A DNA stretch of 60,496 nucleotides from positions 1 through 60,496 of the IMG/VR virus record IMGVR_UViG_3300033146_000395; one strand, 5' to 3'. Origin of the DNA: a virus. The position numbers were made by a program, and so were the translations under genes. The notes below the pieces were generated by a model. That model was not told where the DNA came from, made no database searches, and was given only the letters and a program-made list of their open reading frames with translations. Positions 33,691-42,760 of this stretch are shown piece by piece. The first letter of the stretch is position 1; every line of letters starts with the position of its first letter.

Positions 33691-36126
33691 CTATCTCGGT
33701 TCAAACTCAGCCAAATCAAAACCATCCAATGTGTCTTCATTTGACTCAAAATTTATTGGAGGTAGATTGTTTTTTCGCTGAGTGATGAGCTGAGACTGCT
33801 CTGAATTTTGTTGGCTAATCCTTTCGGCTTTACCCTTTTCTCTATCTTGCTCTCTTTTGTTTATAGAAACCTCCTCCATACCACGCAACTGTACGTTGTA
33901 CTGGAACTCCCTATCCATCAATTGAGATTTAAGAAGAGCCTCATTTTTCATCTTCTCTATTTCAAAAGCTACTTCGGCTTGCTTAGCCTGCATTTTCATT
34001 TGACCTTCGAGTTGAATCTTTTGTAGCGCAGCCTGATTAGCAGCCTGTTGAGTTTGCATGTTTGCTTGCGCTTGAGCTTGTTGCATTTGAAGTTTCATTT
34101 GCTGATCCTTCTCTTGCTTTTGAATTCTCTTGACTTTTAACAACTGGTTGGCCATCTTAATATTCTTGACCTCCCGTATATCAATAGCATCTTCAAGGTT
34201 TATGTCACCCTTAGATAGAGCCATCTGTATGTTTTGTTCCAGCACTGCCTTTTGCTCTTCATCAGGAGAAACTTCTATGAAAACTCCAAAGTCATACAAA
34301 TAAAGATCTTTTATTTGTTCGAGCACAGAAACATTGTACTTACCTATTTGCATAGCAAACTCTTCCTTGAAGTCTGAATACTTTAGAATATCAGCCACAC
34401 GACAAGACATAGCTTCAGCTAGAGTTCGAGTTATGAATAAGCTTCCGTCAAGCACGTGTCTTGTTGCTGTATTGGAGTTAAGTGCAGCTAACTTTTGTAA
34501 GCCGACTAAAGAATCTGGATCTGGCATAGTGCCGTCTCTAGCTTCATTAAGTCCTGTCACAGCTCTAAGCATACCTAAATAGTGATTATAGTTAGCTATA
34601 AGAGCAGACATCTTAGATTGACTGGTGTTTCCTGTGAGAGGCTGAATCGGAACTCTGGCGTTGTTAAACTCTCCGTCTTGAGTGTAGCTTCTACCTACAA
34701 CACTACCCGTTTGGAAATAAAGCCTTAGGGCGTCTTCTGGATTGTAGGCTGCACCATTACCTAAGTCAACCTCGTTTAGTCCATCTGCGTCTATATAAAC
34801 ACCATCAGGGACCATCCTGTTTACTACTTGCTGAAGCTTTAAGTGAGTGATTTGAATAAGATCTGCAAATGGTATCATTCTTCTAACCAATGACTCTATT
34901 ACTCCCTTATACATTCTAGGAGCTACTGCCACATAATTAGACATAGCGTGCTGAGAAGCTGACTGTGGACGAACCATGTTCTCGGCCATCTCCCACTTGA
35001 GCATGATGTTAGTACCCATAACCATAACGCCTTCGTACCAAACATCAATGGTCTTTTCTATTCTTTCAAACTTACCTTCATCCATCATCTCTTGTGGTGG
35101 ATTGAACTGATCGTCTTTCTCAATTACACGAGATCCTCCTGAATCAAGAATCTTTTTCTTGTAAACAAACTTGTTGGTTGTCTTGTAATTAAAATAAAGA
35201 AGCGTAGCTGTATCTTTACTGAACATGCTGTTCTCATAAAACTGAGACGTGTTCCAGTAGTCATACCAAGATTGGCTGTACTGAGATATTTTTTCTAAGT
35301 CTGAGTTAGTTAAAGAGGGGTCTATCTTTAATAGTTCTGTAATTGGTACAGTTTTTATTTCGCCCCAGTAGAAGCAATCCTTAAAGTACGGATCTTCTGT
35401 ATAGCTATAAACCACATTAGCTGGATCAACGTAACTTACTTTAACACCAGCTCCAGCCAAAAACTCATGCTTAGCTATACCAACACCTAAAACAGTTAAA
35501 TCGTAATCAACTCTCTTTCTGATATCTTCATAGTGGTTCTCAGCAAATACAGTATTGATAGCCTCTTCTTCTGCAATCTCTATGCCTGGCTTATAGTTTA
35601 GCTGCATGTATAGGTTGAGTTCTTCGTCAGAAGAGGGAAGGTCTTCAGGATCTCCAGCAAAAGGATTTACTTGGAAGTCAGACTGAATCTGAGTGAACAA
35701 ATCTTTTGACACCATTTGTGCCTCTATGTCCTCTTGGAATTTATTTCTTTTCTCAGCAGACAATGCGTCTTGAGCGTATGCCTTTACAGAAAATAATCTG
35801 TCAGACATTCCGTTGACAACTATGTCTACAAACTTAGGCATAATCGGAACTGGAGTCCAATCTAGATTTAGATAAGACAAGTCCCCGTCAACAGCTAATT
35901 CATTTTTGTATTTACCTATTGGTTGTTCACCCCTTGCGTAAAGTCTACGCTTCCAGAATTCAGAGTATTGGTCAAAGTATCTACAAGTAGAACCTTGTTT
36001 TCTAAACCATTCGTATTGAATAGCCTGACCTATCTGCAAACCATACTCACTTTTCTTTTTGTCTGAATCAGAGACAAATTGCGTAGGAAAGTAAACAGAC
36101 GAAATATTGATTTTTACTTCTTCCAT
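33691..36126 (-). CDS. Portal protein (crAss-like)
   Basis: 811 residues. The N-terminal part (Q-Y-S-E-F-W-K-R-R-L-Y-A-R-G-E-Q-P then L-D-W-T-P-V-P-I-M-P-K-F-V-D) fits crAss-like portals; the middle has the wing/stem helices and the last 150 residues are a Gln/Met/Lys-rich coiled-coil barrel-like tail. The dodecameric portal forms the DNA channel at one capsid vertex. It overlaps the terminase stop by one base (start at 36126) and a TAACTTTG box lies at 36170-36177 inside the terminase gene. Confidence 0.88.
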   Translation of the reverse strand: MEEVKINISSVYFPTQFVSDSDKKKSEYGLQIGQAIQYEWFRKQGSTCRYFDQYSEFWKRRLYARGEQPIGKYKNELAVDGDLSYLNLDWTPVPIMPKFVDIVVNGMSDRLFSVKAYAQDALSAEKRNKFQEDIEAQMVSKDLFTQIQSDFQVNPFAGDPEDLPSSDEELNLYMQLNYKPGIEIAEEEAINTVFAENHYEDIRKRVDYDLTVLGVGIAKHEFLAGAGVKVSYVDPANVVYSYTEDPYFKDCFYWGEIKTVPITELLKIDPSLTNSDLEKISQYSQSWYDYWNTSQFYENSMFSKDTATLLYFNYKTTNKFVYKKKILDSGGSRVIEKDDQFNPPQEMMDEGKFERIEKTIDVWYEGVMVMGTNIMLKWEMAENMVRPQSASQHAMSNYVAVAPRMYKGVIESLVRRMIPFADLIQITHLKLQQVVNRMVPDGVYIDADGLNEVDLGNGAAYNPEDALRLYFQTGSVVGRSYTQDGEFNNARVPIQPLTGNTSQSKMSALIANYNHYLGMLRAVTGLNEARDGTMPDPDSLVGLQKLAALNSNTATRHVLDGSLFITRTLAEAMSCRVADILKYSDFKEEFAMQIGKYNVSVLEQIKDLYLYDFGVFIEVSPDEEQKAVLEQNIQMALSKGDINLEDAIDIREVKNIKMANQLLKVKRIQKQEKDQQMKLQMQQAQAQANMQTQQAANQAALQKIQLEGQMKMQAKQAEVAFEIEKMKNEALLKSQLMDREFQYNVQLRGMEEVSINKREQDREKGKAERISQQNSEQSQLITQRKNNLPPINFESNEDTLDGFDLAEFEPR

Positions 36127-38372
36127 TAATTTAAAAGTTCACTCAAAGTTCCCTTGTTACTGTACTTTGCAAAGTTAATCTTTATTTTTGATTCTTTTTT
36201 TTGCGGTAAGTACACATGCTTCTGGTTTGCCATGATAGCTAATCCAGAACTTATTGTAGCATCAAACTTTGTTCGGTTATTAATATTGAATCTAGCCCAG
36301 TCGGCTAGTGTTTTGTTAAAGTACATAGATCCCATTGAATCTGACTCCCTGTATGTCCCCTCAAAATCCAGTCCAACATACTGCTCAATGTAACTTTCGA
36401 TAGCTGTGGCGTGAGCTTGCTTGACCGCTTCACTGGTGTTGGGTATTCCTCCTAATTCTTTTTCTGCTGTAGATAACTTGTGTTTATGTTTATCTGGTCT
36501 ATTCATAGAGAACATCCTATATCCCCTGTTCTTTAAATGGTAAAGAAGTCTAGGCTTGTTGTTTTCTGCAAGTACAGGCATTCCATAAAAGACCAAAGCC
36601 ATTAATACATCTTCAAAGAATATCTCTGCTGTTTGTGGTCTTGCTATATATTCTAAGAAAAACTCGTTACTAGGAGCTCCGGTCATATTAAACTTTGTCA
36701 ACCCGTGCAGAGCTCCGTTAGACCCTATCCCTCCTACAGTTCCGGATATATCATAAGAGTCACAACCAAAGCTGCCAACATGCTCATTTCCAGGTAGCTT
36801 CCTTCCGTTTTTATTCAGAACATTGTTTTGCATATGCTTGGGCGGCAACCAAGAAATCAGAAACCTTCCTCTTTCATCTGGAGTCCATACAACTTCTGAA
36901 TCTTTTACCCCACCTCTCCAGTGAAAACTTCCTTTGGTTAGAAAGTGAGATTTAATAAGGGTGTCATTGTAGTCTATTTGTTGGTATATCTTTGTTAAGT
37001 TGAAAAGAGACTCTTTCGTTTCATCTCTAAACGCATGAGCTTCAGTCCTAGGAAACTGTCTATAAAATTCATTTAACGCATCTGGATCATTCTTCAAAGA
37101 CTCAACCTCATTCTCCCAATAATCTACAGCCCCTTGGTGTATTGGATCTCCATAGGTATCTACTGTTGATGAGCTTGGTTTTGTAAGTACAGGCATTCCA
37201 AACTTATCTATGAACCCCTCCATGTTCCACTCCATTGGAATGAACAAACTATACATTCCGCTTTTTGTCTGGCCATTAGAGTTTCTTGTTGCGATATTCG
37301 AATCATAATATAGCTTCTTGAAGTTATCACCTCCCTTGTCCAATGCATTAGAGGTAGATCCCATCATACATTTTCCTATAATTTTACTACCGAGCCTAAG
37401 ACACGTTTTTGTTACCCTCCAGTTGTTAAGTATGTTGTTGGGTCTTAGCCATTTACCACTCTCATCATGAACTAACAATAAAAGTTTTTCACCATCATAA
37501 CTGTTGTCATCAGTATTCTTCCAGTCTATTGTGGTATCAAGTCCATCAAGATCAGTATCATCTTGAGTGTACATATTCTTTTTTGTGATCTTAGAAGCGG
37601 GAACTCTATATGCTAATTCAGTTTTAGGTTTGTCCATACCATCCTGTATGGGTTTAAAAAAGAATGGGTAGTTGCTTGATATGGGCACTACTTTATCTGT
37701 GAACATTTTCTTAGCATCAGCACCCGTTTTAGACAGTATACCTACCCTTGCGTCTTTGGCTAATGTAGCTGTACTCACACAAGAGCTAGACCCCATGTAT
37801 GAAAACCCGGATCGTCTTATCTTTAAATATATAAGCCCGAAGCATCTTGAGTCTGCCTTACAGGCTTCCCAAAATATAAAGAACAATCTATTGGCTTCTC
37901 TAAACTCAGGATATCCTACATCTATTTTGCTCCATTGCAAATACATATAGTGATCTCCAGTTATGTATGTTGGCTCTCCATTGTTATAGAACCAATAACC
38001 AAACTCTCTTTTATCAAACTCAGATTCTATGTAGTCAACCCACTTTGATTTAAAGGCGGAGGGTGCTTGATTCCAGTGAAATATTGTTTGGATCCTGCTT
38101 AACTCTGTGGGGTATTCGTATCTTTCCCAATATTGATCTGATTTCTTTTTAGATCTTTTAAATCCTGTATCATCGTACTTGGGTAGAGCAATATTTAATC
38201 CAGACACGTGCAACACAGATCCAATCTGACCTGTCTTGGATATTACAACTATATCATACTTAGGATCATAACCATACTTCCAAGTTTTATTCTTATTCTT
38301 TTTAGAAAGAACAGACTTTGGTATCAGGTCAAATACTTCGTGGGCTATACTATTTTGATCTTCTTTCTGCAA
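36126..38372 (-). CDS. terL: Terminase large subunit
   Basis: 748 residues with packaging-motor motifs: a Walker A-like K-I-R-R-S-G-F-S-Y-M-G-S-S-S at about 184-197, Walker B L-L-L-L-V-H-D-E at about 295-302, and a C-terminal RNase H-like nuclease whose first Asp lies in F-G-C-D-S-Y-D near 537. The N-terminal region (F-H-W-N-Q-A-P-S-A-F and E-P-T-Y-I-T-G-D-H-Y) matches crAss-like terminases. The enzyme pumps DNA through the portal encoded immediately downstream. A divergent Walker A lacking G-K-S/T is usual for this group. Confidence 0.9.
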   Translation of the reverse strand: MQKEDQNSIAHEVFDLIPKSVLSKKNKNKTWKYGYDPKYDIVVISKTGQIGSVLHVSGLNIALPKYDDTGFKRSKKKSDQYWERYEYPTELSRIQTIFHWNQAPSAFKSKWVDYIESEFDKREFGYWFYNNGEPTYITGDHYMYLQWSKIDVGYPEFREANRLFFIFWEACKADSRCFGLIYLKIRRSGFSYMGSSSCVSTATLAKDARVGILSKTGADAKKMFTDKVVPISSNYPFFFKPIQDGMDKPKTELAYRVPASKITKKNMYTQDDTDLDGLDTTIDWKNTDDNSYDGEKLLLLVHDESGKWLRPNNILNNWRVTKTCLRLGSKIIGKCMMGSTSNALDKGGDNFKKLYYDSNIATRNSNGQTKSGMYSLFIPMEWNMEGFIDKFGMPVLTKPSSSTVDTYGDPIHQGAVDYWENEVESLKNDPDALNEFYRQFPRTEAHAFRDETKESLFNLTKIYQQIDYNDTLIKSHFLTKGSFHWRGGVKDSEVVWTPDERGRFLISWLPPKHMQNNVLNKNGRKLPGNEHVGSFGCDSYDISGTVGGIGSNGALHGLTKFNMTGAPSNEFFLEYIARPQTAEIFFEDVLMALVFYGMPVLAENNKPRLLYHLKNRGYRMFSMNRPDKHKHKLSTAEKELGGIPNTSEAVKQAHATAIESYIEQYVGLDFEGTYRESDSMGSMYFNKTLADWARFNINNRTKFDATISSGLAIMANQKHVYLPQKKESKIKINFAKYSNKGTLSELLN
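36170..36177 (-). promoter_or_regulatory. Minus-strand TAACTTTG box ahead of the portal gene
   Basis: Lies within the last codons of the terminase gene, 44 nt before the portal start. Half-promoter only. Confidence 0.3.
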
Positions 38373-38628
38373 AACCTCGGGTTGTGTTTAAACTTGTGTC
38401 TGTTTCTCCCATGCTGTCTTTCTCTCCCTCGATTCTAGATAGTATTTCAAATGCATCTAATATAGCAAGCTTCTTTGTTGCTGCGGCATTCTTGAGCCTA
38501 TCTGCAGCTAACTCATCCTCTGGATCTGGTTTGATAACTTCTTCCTTGGCTATCTTAATTAGTTGTCTTACCGCTATATATCCAGCTGATATTATATCTT
38601 CTCTTATTTTTTTAGACTTATCTTCCAT
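38350..38628 (-). CDS. Candidate terminase small subunit (92 aa)
   Basis: The start ATG at 38628 overlaps the preceding stop as TAATG; a start five codons upstream is possible but less likely. The protein is helical: M-E-D-K-S-K-K-I-R-E-D-I-I-S-A-G then two Lys/Ala/Glu-rich helices with A-A-T-K-K-L-A-I-L-D-A-F-E-I-L. Position immediately before terL with a 23-nt overlap, and small helical composition, suggest a TerS. No HTH motif is certain. Confidence 0.5.
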   Translation of the reverse strand: MEDKSKKIREDIISAGYIAVRQLIKIAKEEVIKPDPEDELAADRLKNAAATKKLAILDAFEILSRIEGEKDSMGETDTSLNTTRGFAERRSK

Positions 38629-39191
38629 TACAATATAGCACAAATATTTTTTGTTTTCATTCTATACATCTTTTCACCATCTACAATAAATTCATATTCT
38701 GAGTCTGGTGTGAACATAACCTCGTCTCCTTCCTTTACTCCAAGTGTGGATAAATTTTTATTTGAATGAACCACAGTTCCAACAAGATCCTCGTTCTTTT
38801 GTGTCTTGTGGTATATAGACTTTTTACTTCTAGATGGTGACACAAAGCAATAGTCATCATGGGTGTACCATTTAACCATTTTTTTGTACATATAAAACTG
38901 ATCGTTATCTATAAAGAAAAGATTGTCTTTAAAAAAACTTCTTCCGCTTCTTTCTCTACCCTTCATATCATAGTAATACTTGAACACATTATGATGAACC
39001 AAAAGAATATCGCCAGCTTCTATAGGGCCTCTGTAGTTTAGCGGAGTTGATATTACAGAAGCAAATCTATTAGACACAGTGTGGTCTTCTTTAGATGTGC
39101 TTATGATCAGTTCTTTGTCGTCATAGTTTTTTACAGCATCATATCTAACATCTCCACACGGGGAAACTATAAAATAAAAAGGAGATCTCAT
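38628..39191 (-). CDS. GroES-like (Cpn10 fold) protein, possible double barrel (187 aa)
   Basis: The C-terminal 80 residues follow the co-chaperonin pattern: G-T-V-V-H-S-N, then V-K-E-G-D-E-V-M-F-T-P, E-Y-E-F-I-V-D-G-E-K-M-Y-R-M and a final I-C-A-I-L strand. The N-terminal half has a similar order (F-A-S-V-I-S-T-P, I-E-A-G-D-I-L-L-V-H-H, F-I-D-N-D-Q-F-Y-M-Y). I read this as two tandem Cpn10-like barrels. It sits at the head of the packaging genes and is separate from the canonical GroES at 52709, so it may assist capsid folding. Weak similarity only; other beta-barrel folds are possible. Confidence 0.5.
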   Translation of the reverse strand: MRSPFYFIVSPCGDVRYDAVKNYDDKELIISTSKEDHTVSNRFASVISTPLNYRGPIEAGDILLVHHNVFKYYYDMKGRERSGRSFFKDNLFFIDNDQFYMYKKMVKWYTHDDYCFVSPSRSKKSIYHKTQKNEDLVGTVVHSNKNLSTLGVKEGDEVMFTPDSEYEFIVDGEKMYRMKTKNICAIL

Positions 39192-39418
39192 TAGAAGTTA
39201 ATATTATATTCTAGAGATACCGGTATATTTTTATTAAACTCCTTCCAAAGTAGTATTTCTTTTTTATCAGATTCTATCCAAACCTTTATAGACTCTCTTT
39301 CTTTGTCGTGTTGTATTAGGTGGATTTTATGACTAGAGTTTAAGACTTCTTGTCCTACGATGTAATGCATGGCACTAGACTTATAGTCTGGCCCTACAGA
39401 TATTTTTCTTATATCCAT
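39191..39418 (-). CDS. Small hypothetical late protein (75 aa)
   Basis: Shows I-S-V-G-P-D-Y-K-S-S-A-M-H-Y-I-V-G-Q-E-V-L, a segment I associate with a small protein encoded upstream of the terminase in related marine phages. Beta-rich with a conserved W near residue 47. The stop and the next start share position 39191. Function unknown. Confidence 0.65.
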   Translation of the reverse strand: MDIRKISVGPDYKSSAMHYIVGQEVLNSSHKIHLIQHDKERESIKVWIESDKKEILLWKEFNKNIPVSLEYNINF

Positions 39419-39450
39419 TTTATTTAATTTTAAATATTACCAATAAGCTA

Positions 39451-39729
39451 TTATGACGGCTCTTCTGTTGGCTCCGGGTATTGTGTGGATTCTTCTAAAG
39501 ACTTCAAATAAGCAGCATAATCAGAAATTAAAGCTTCTGTCCATACACCGCTTGCATAAGGCTGTAGTTCTGCAGGCAATTCATCTCCGGGATAATAGCA
39601 GTCCCTACTAAAGCTTTCCGAAATAATATTGCCATTTTCTTTTACTACAGTTTTGTTTCTTGATTGCAGCGCCTTCCATTCGCCCACAAACTCTACTTTG
39701 TCTATTAAGTTTTCTTTTGTTAAACTCAT
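39451..39729 (-). CDS. Small hypothetical late protein, tail-fibre associated (92 aa)
   Basis: Residues 10-40 are beta-like (V-E-F-V-G-E-W-K-A-L-Q), the end is Pro/Glu-rich (P-E-P-T-E-E-P-S). It lies 11 nt after the 1004-residue fibre, where some phages encode fibre chaperones or caps. No family recognised. Confidence 0.6.
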   Translation of the reverse strand: MSLTKENLIDKVEFVGEWKALQSRNKTVVKENGNIISESFSRDCYYPGDELPAELQPYASGVWTEALISDYAAYLKSLEESTQYPEPTEEPS

Positions 39730-39740
39730 TGTTTTAAATT

Positions 39741-42700
39741 TTAACTAGTTGTATAATATGTAAAAGCTCCTGTAAAATAATTATAACCACTTGGATTATT
39801 CCCTGGCCAGTCGCCCGCAAGCATACTAGATTCCCCGAAATAACTATAATAACCTGTAACATTATTTGGCCTATAAAAATAAGCAAAATTACTGTTATAT
39901 CCTTGCCTAATATCCACATGCCCATAATCATCTGGGAATCTATATAAAGTTACAGAGCTTGGTGCTGGTACATCATTGTGCGCAATCCAACTGAACATAC
40001 ACCCGCCGGATAAAGTTCCTTGAAGAGGCGTAAAGGGCAGGTTGCTCATGTACAAAAGGCTGCTAGAATTATTCCACGCATACGGGTGGGCACTAAATTG
40101 GAATTTTATAAATATAGTAACTATCCTGCCAACTTTTACATATTTACATTGGTTGCTCAAACTAGACCCAAAATTAGTTGTTGTAGCCGTATAATTTGTT
40201 GACCCTACTGTAAAAGTAATATTATAAGTACCTTCTTCGTAGTCGTCTAGTTCGTTATTAGCGTTGTTTCCTCCTATTCTAAGCGGGACGCCAAAATTAG
40301 AATAATCCTTTGTGATTTCAAGGGGCATTATGTTTGACTCTCCAGCGTTTCCTCCTAAGTAAAACTGATATTTACCAAAGTTTCCTGTGCCTTCGCTTGA
40401 CGTGTCTTCTATATAAATAAACTGAGCTTGTGTGTCAGTAATACCTATCTTCATAACCTGTGAAGCGACACTACCGGATCTGCTTATGCATACAGGCTCA
40501 GTGTTCGATGTTGTATCAAATACAGCAGTACCGTCAACATATAATGGGTGGGTCGCTGCTGATGTAATAGATTCCCCTTGCCCAACAGAAATTGAAGTAG
40601 CAACAGTTAATCTACCGTTTGTAGTTAATGACATTGCGCCTTGCGCCTGACTATGCCCATCATCTCCCCACCAAAACCCTCTGTCATTGTCGTTGTTAAA
40701 CTGGAATGTCATACCCCAGTCATTTAAGTGGCCATAAGTAATTCCGCTTTGCATTCCTATTACATAGGGCGCTCCCGTATAAACACTTATTTTATCTCTT
40801 GTGGTTAAGTTGTTTGTGTTTAAACCGCCAGTAAAATTTGAACGCACAGTTGTGCTAGCGCCTCTGCTAGTGACGCTTTGCAGCGTGTCTGTTTCAGTGT
40901 AGCTAGTTAGATATCTGCCATCGAGATCTACAGTTACAGCGCTAAGGCCGCTTCTGTTTAGTGTCAGAACTCCATTGCCTGTATTGAAAGAGGCGGACGT
41001 AACATAGTTATTTGTGTTGGTGTCAGTTGGAGTTGCCCAGCTAAACGTTCCATCTCCGTCTGATCTTAAAAATTGAGATGTTGTACCATTCCCAGTTACC
41101 TTTAATTCACTAGCACCTATAACATCTGCCGAAACATTAGTTGCTATGCTTGTTGTTCCGCTACCTGTAACGTCCCCCGTAAGGGATATAGTTTGGTTTC
41201 CGGTTAGATACCTTCCGTCTAAGTCTACTGTAAGCGAGCTAAGGCCACTTCTGTTTAAAGTTAATACTCCGTTTGAGGTATTGAAACTAATAGAACTAAC
41301 GTAATTATTCGTGTTGGTGTCAGTGGCATTTATCGTAATAGAATCATTAGTAGCGTTGGTTGTAAGAGAAACATTGCTACCTGCCACTAATGTTAAAGTA
41401 TCATTATTGCTATCCGCAACAACAGTTGACTGTCCACTTACGGCAAAGTTTTTAAATATGTTTTGGCTTGAACCTCTATCGGTGTTTGTAAACGTAATCT
41501 CATAGTTGGAGTTAATGGACGTGTCCATTCCTGTTCCACCTACAAATGTTACCGTAGTTCCATTTTCAATGTCTTCAGATCCTGTGTCAGCATCCGCGAA
41601 CCACGTTGGAGTGCTTAATCCTATTGTCTTTGTGTTTACCGCTGTTACATGCCCCGTGGAGTTTGTGGTTATTGAATCTATAGCAGTGAAGCTAGAGCCA
41701 AAGTTTGGGGTAATAGATGAAGTGGTATTGTTCCTAGCTGTAGTGTCGTGAGTTATTACTAAAGTAGGGCCAGATGTTGTGCTTGTTGTTATGTATGTGC
41801 TTCCTGCAAAATCTACAGTATTTCCACTATTTACAGTATAAGGCGTTCCTTGGTCTCCATCAACGCTCCAAGTATAAGTTCCCGGTATTGTGGAAATTTC
41901 AGCCCACTTATTTGTTTTGGTTAAATATCTTTCGTTTGCTCCAGACGTACCGTCCACCGCACTAAGATCGGCTGTAACTGTTACCGCACCATCGGTGGGA
42001 GAGTTTGGTGTAAGGTTTATATAAGTACCGTCTGTAGTTGTAACGGTCTCTACTACATTTGATGGTACTGCATCTGTTTCAATAATTTTACCCGAAGAAG
42101 TAATGCTTAAGTTTTTAAAAGCAGTTCCAGTAAAAGTTCCAGAACCATATTCGTCAAAGTACACGCTTCCATCTGCCCTCATTGTACTTAAAATAGTAGT
42201 TCCATCTAAACCTCCCCAAAACTGCAAAGCTCCCGTGGTGTCGCTACCATCTCTTCTTGCATATATCCTAGCAGCCGTGTTTGAAGCTGTTCCAGAGTCG
42301 GTTAATGAAAAAATTATCCCCCCACCAAATCCATTTTGTATAGTTCCACTTGAATTAGTTCTGAGATGAAATCCCGAAGCTATGCCATTTGTTGATGTCA
42401 AAGTTCCATTTCCTGTTATGCTTGTTTCTCTTTGCAGAAAGTAAACAGGGAATGATGAGCTAGTGCTTCTTATTTGACCATCCACATCTAGCTTATAGTC
42501 AGGTTGATTTGTTCCTACACCAACATTAGTTCCGTTATCAAATATTTGAGAATTACCAAGGGTACTGCCATCAGGAGTCCACTTAACTACATAGTTAGTT
42601 GTTCCAGAGCCTTCAATAAGACTCGTTTCTATTACATTACCAGAAGCGTCAACACCAAGATTATGTGTTGCTGTGCCACTAATAGACCCACTCCCATAGG

Positions 42701-42755
42701 ATGTCAACTGTAAAGACCCCTCTAATAATCCGCTATTTAAAAACTTAATCGGCAT
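39741..42755 (-). CDS. Tail fibre / receptor-binding protein (1004 aa)
   Basis: Highly Thr/Ser/Gly/Asn-rich beta protein. Modules in order: Y-G-S-G...N-L-G-V-D-A-S-G-N-V-I-E-T at the N terminus, a V-G-V-G-T-N-Q-P trimeric-coil-type motif near residue 77, and two copies of a unit with N-N-Y-V-x-S-x-S-F-N-T-x-N-G-V-L-T-L-N-R-S-G-L at about 480 and 580-617. The C-terminal globular domain (residues about 840-1004) is rich in Tyr/Phe/Trp, probably the receptor-binding tip. It shares modules with the neighbouring 1305-residue fibre. No intramolecular chaperone (S74) motif seen. Confidence 0.8.
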   Translation of the reverse strand: MPIKFLNSGLLEGSLQLTSYGSGSISGTATHNLGVDASGNVIETSLIEGSGTTNYVVKWTPDGSTLGNSQIFDNGTNVGVGTNQPDYKLDVDGQIRSTSSSFPVYFLQRETSITGNGTLTSTNGIASGFHLRTNSSGTIQNGFGGGIIFSLTDSGTASNTAARIYARRDGSDTTGALQFWGGLDGTTILSTMRADGSVYFDEYGSGTFTGTAFKNLSITSSGKIIETDAVPSNVVETVTTTDGTYINLTPNSPTDGAVTVTADLSAVDGTSGANERYLTKTNKWAEISTIPGTYTWSVDGDQGTPYTVNSGNTVDFAGSTYITTSTTSGPTLVITHDTTARNNTTSSITPNFGSSFTAIDSITTNSTGHVTAVNTKTIGLSTPTWFADADTGSEDIENGTTVTFVGGTGMDTSINSNYEITFTNTDRGSSQNIFKNFAVSGQSTVVADSNNDTLTLVAGSNVSLTTNATNDSITINATDTNTNNYVSSISFNTSNGVLTLNRSGLSSLTVDLDGRYLTGNQTISLTGDVTGSGTTSIATNVSADVIGASELKVTGNGTTSQFLRSDGDGTFSWATPTDTNTNNYVTSASFNTGNGVLTLNRSGLSAVTVDLDGRYLTSYTETDTLQSVTSRGASTTVRSNFTGGLNTNNLTTRDKISVYTGAPYVIGMQSGITYGHLNDWGMTFQFNNDNDRGFWWGDDGHSQAQGAMSLTTNGRLTVATSISVGQGESITSAATHPLYVDGTAVFDTTSNTEPVCISRSGSVASQVMKIGITDTQAQFIYIEDTSSEGTGNFGKYQFYLGGNAGESNIMPLEITKDYSNFGVPLRIGGNNANNELDDYEEGTYNITFTVGSTNYTATTTNFGSSLSNQCKYVKVGRIVTIFIKFQFSAHPYAWNNSSSLLYMSNLPFTPLQGTLSGGCMFSWIAHNDVPAPSSVTLYRFPDDYGHVDIRQGYNSNFAYFYRPNNVTGYYSYFGESSMLAGDWPGNNPSGYNYFTGAFTYYTTS

Positions 42756-42760
42756 TTACG

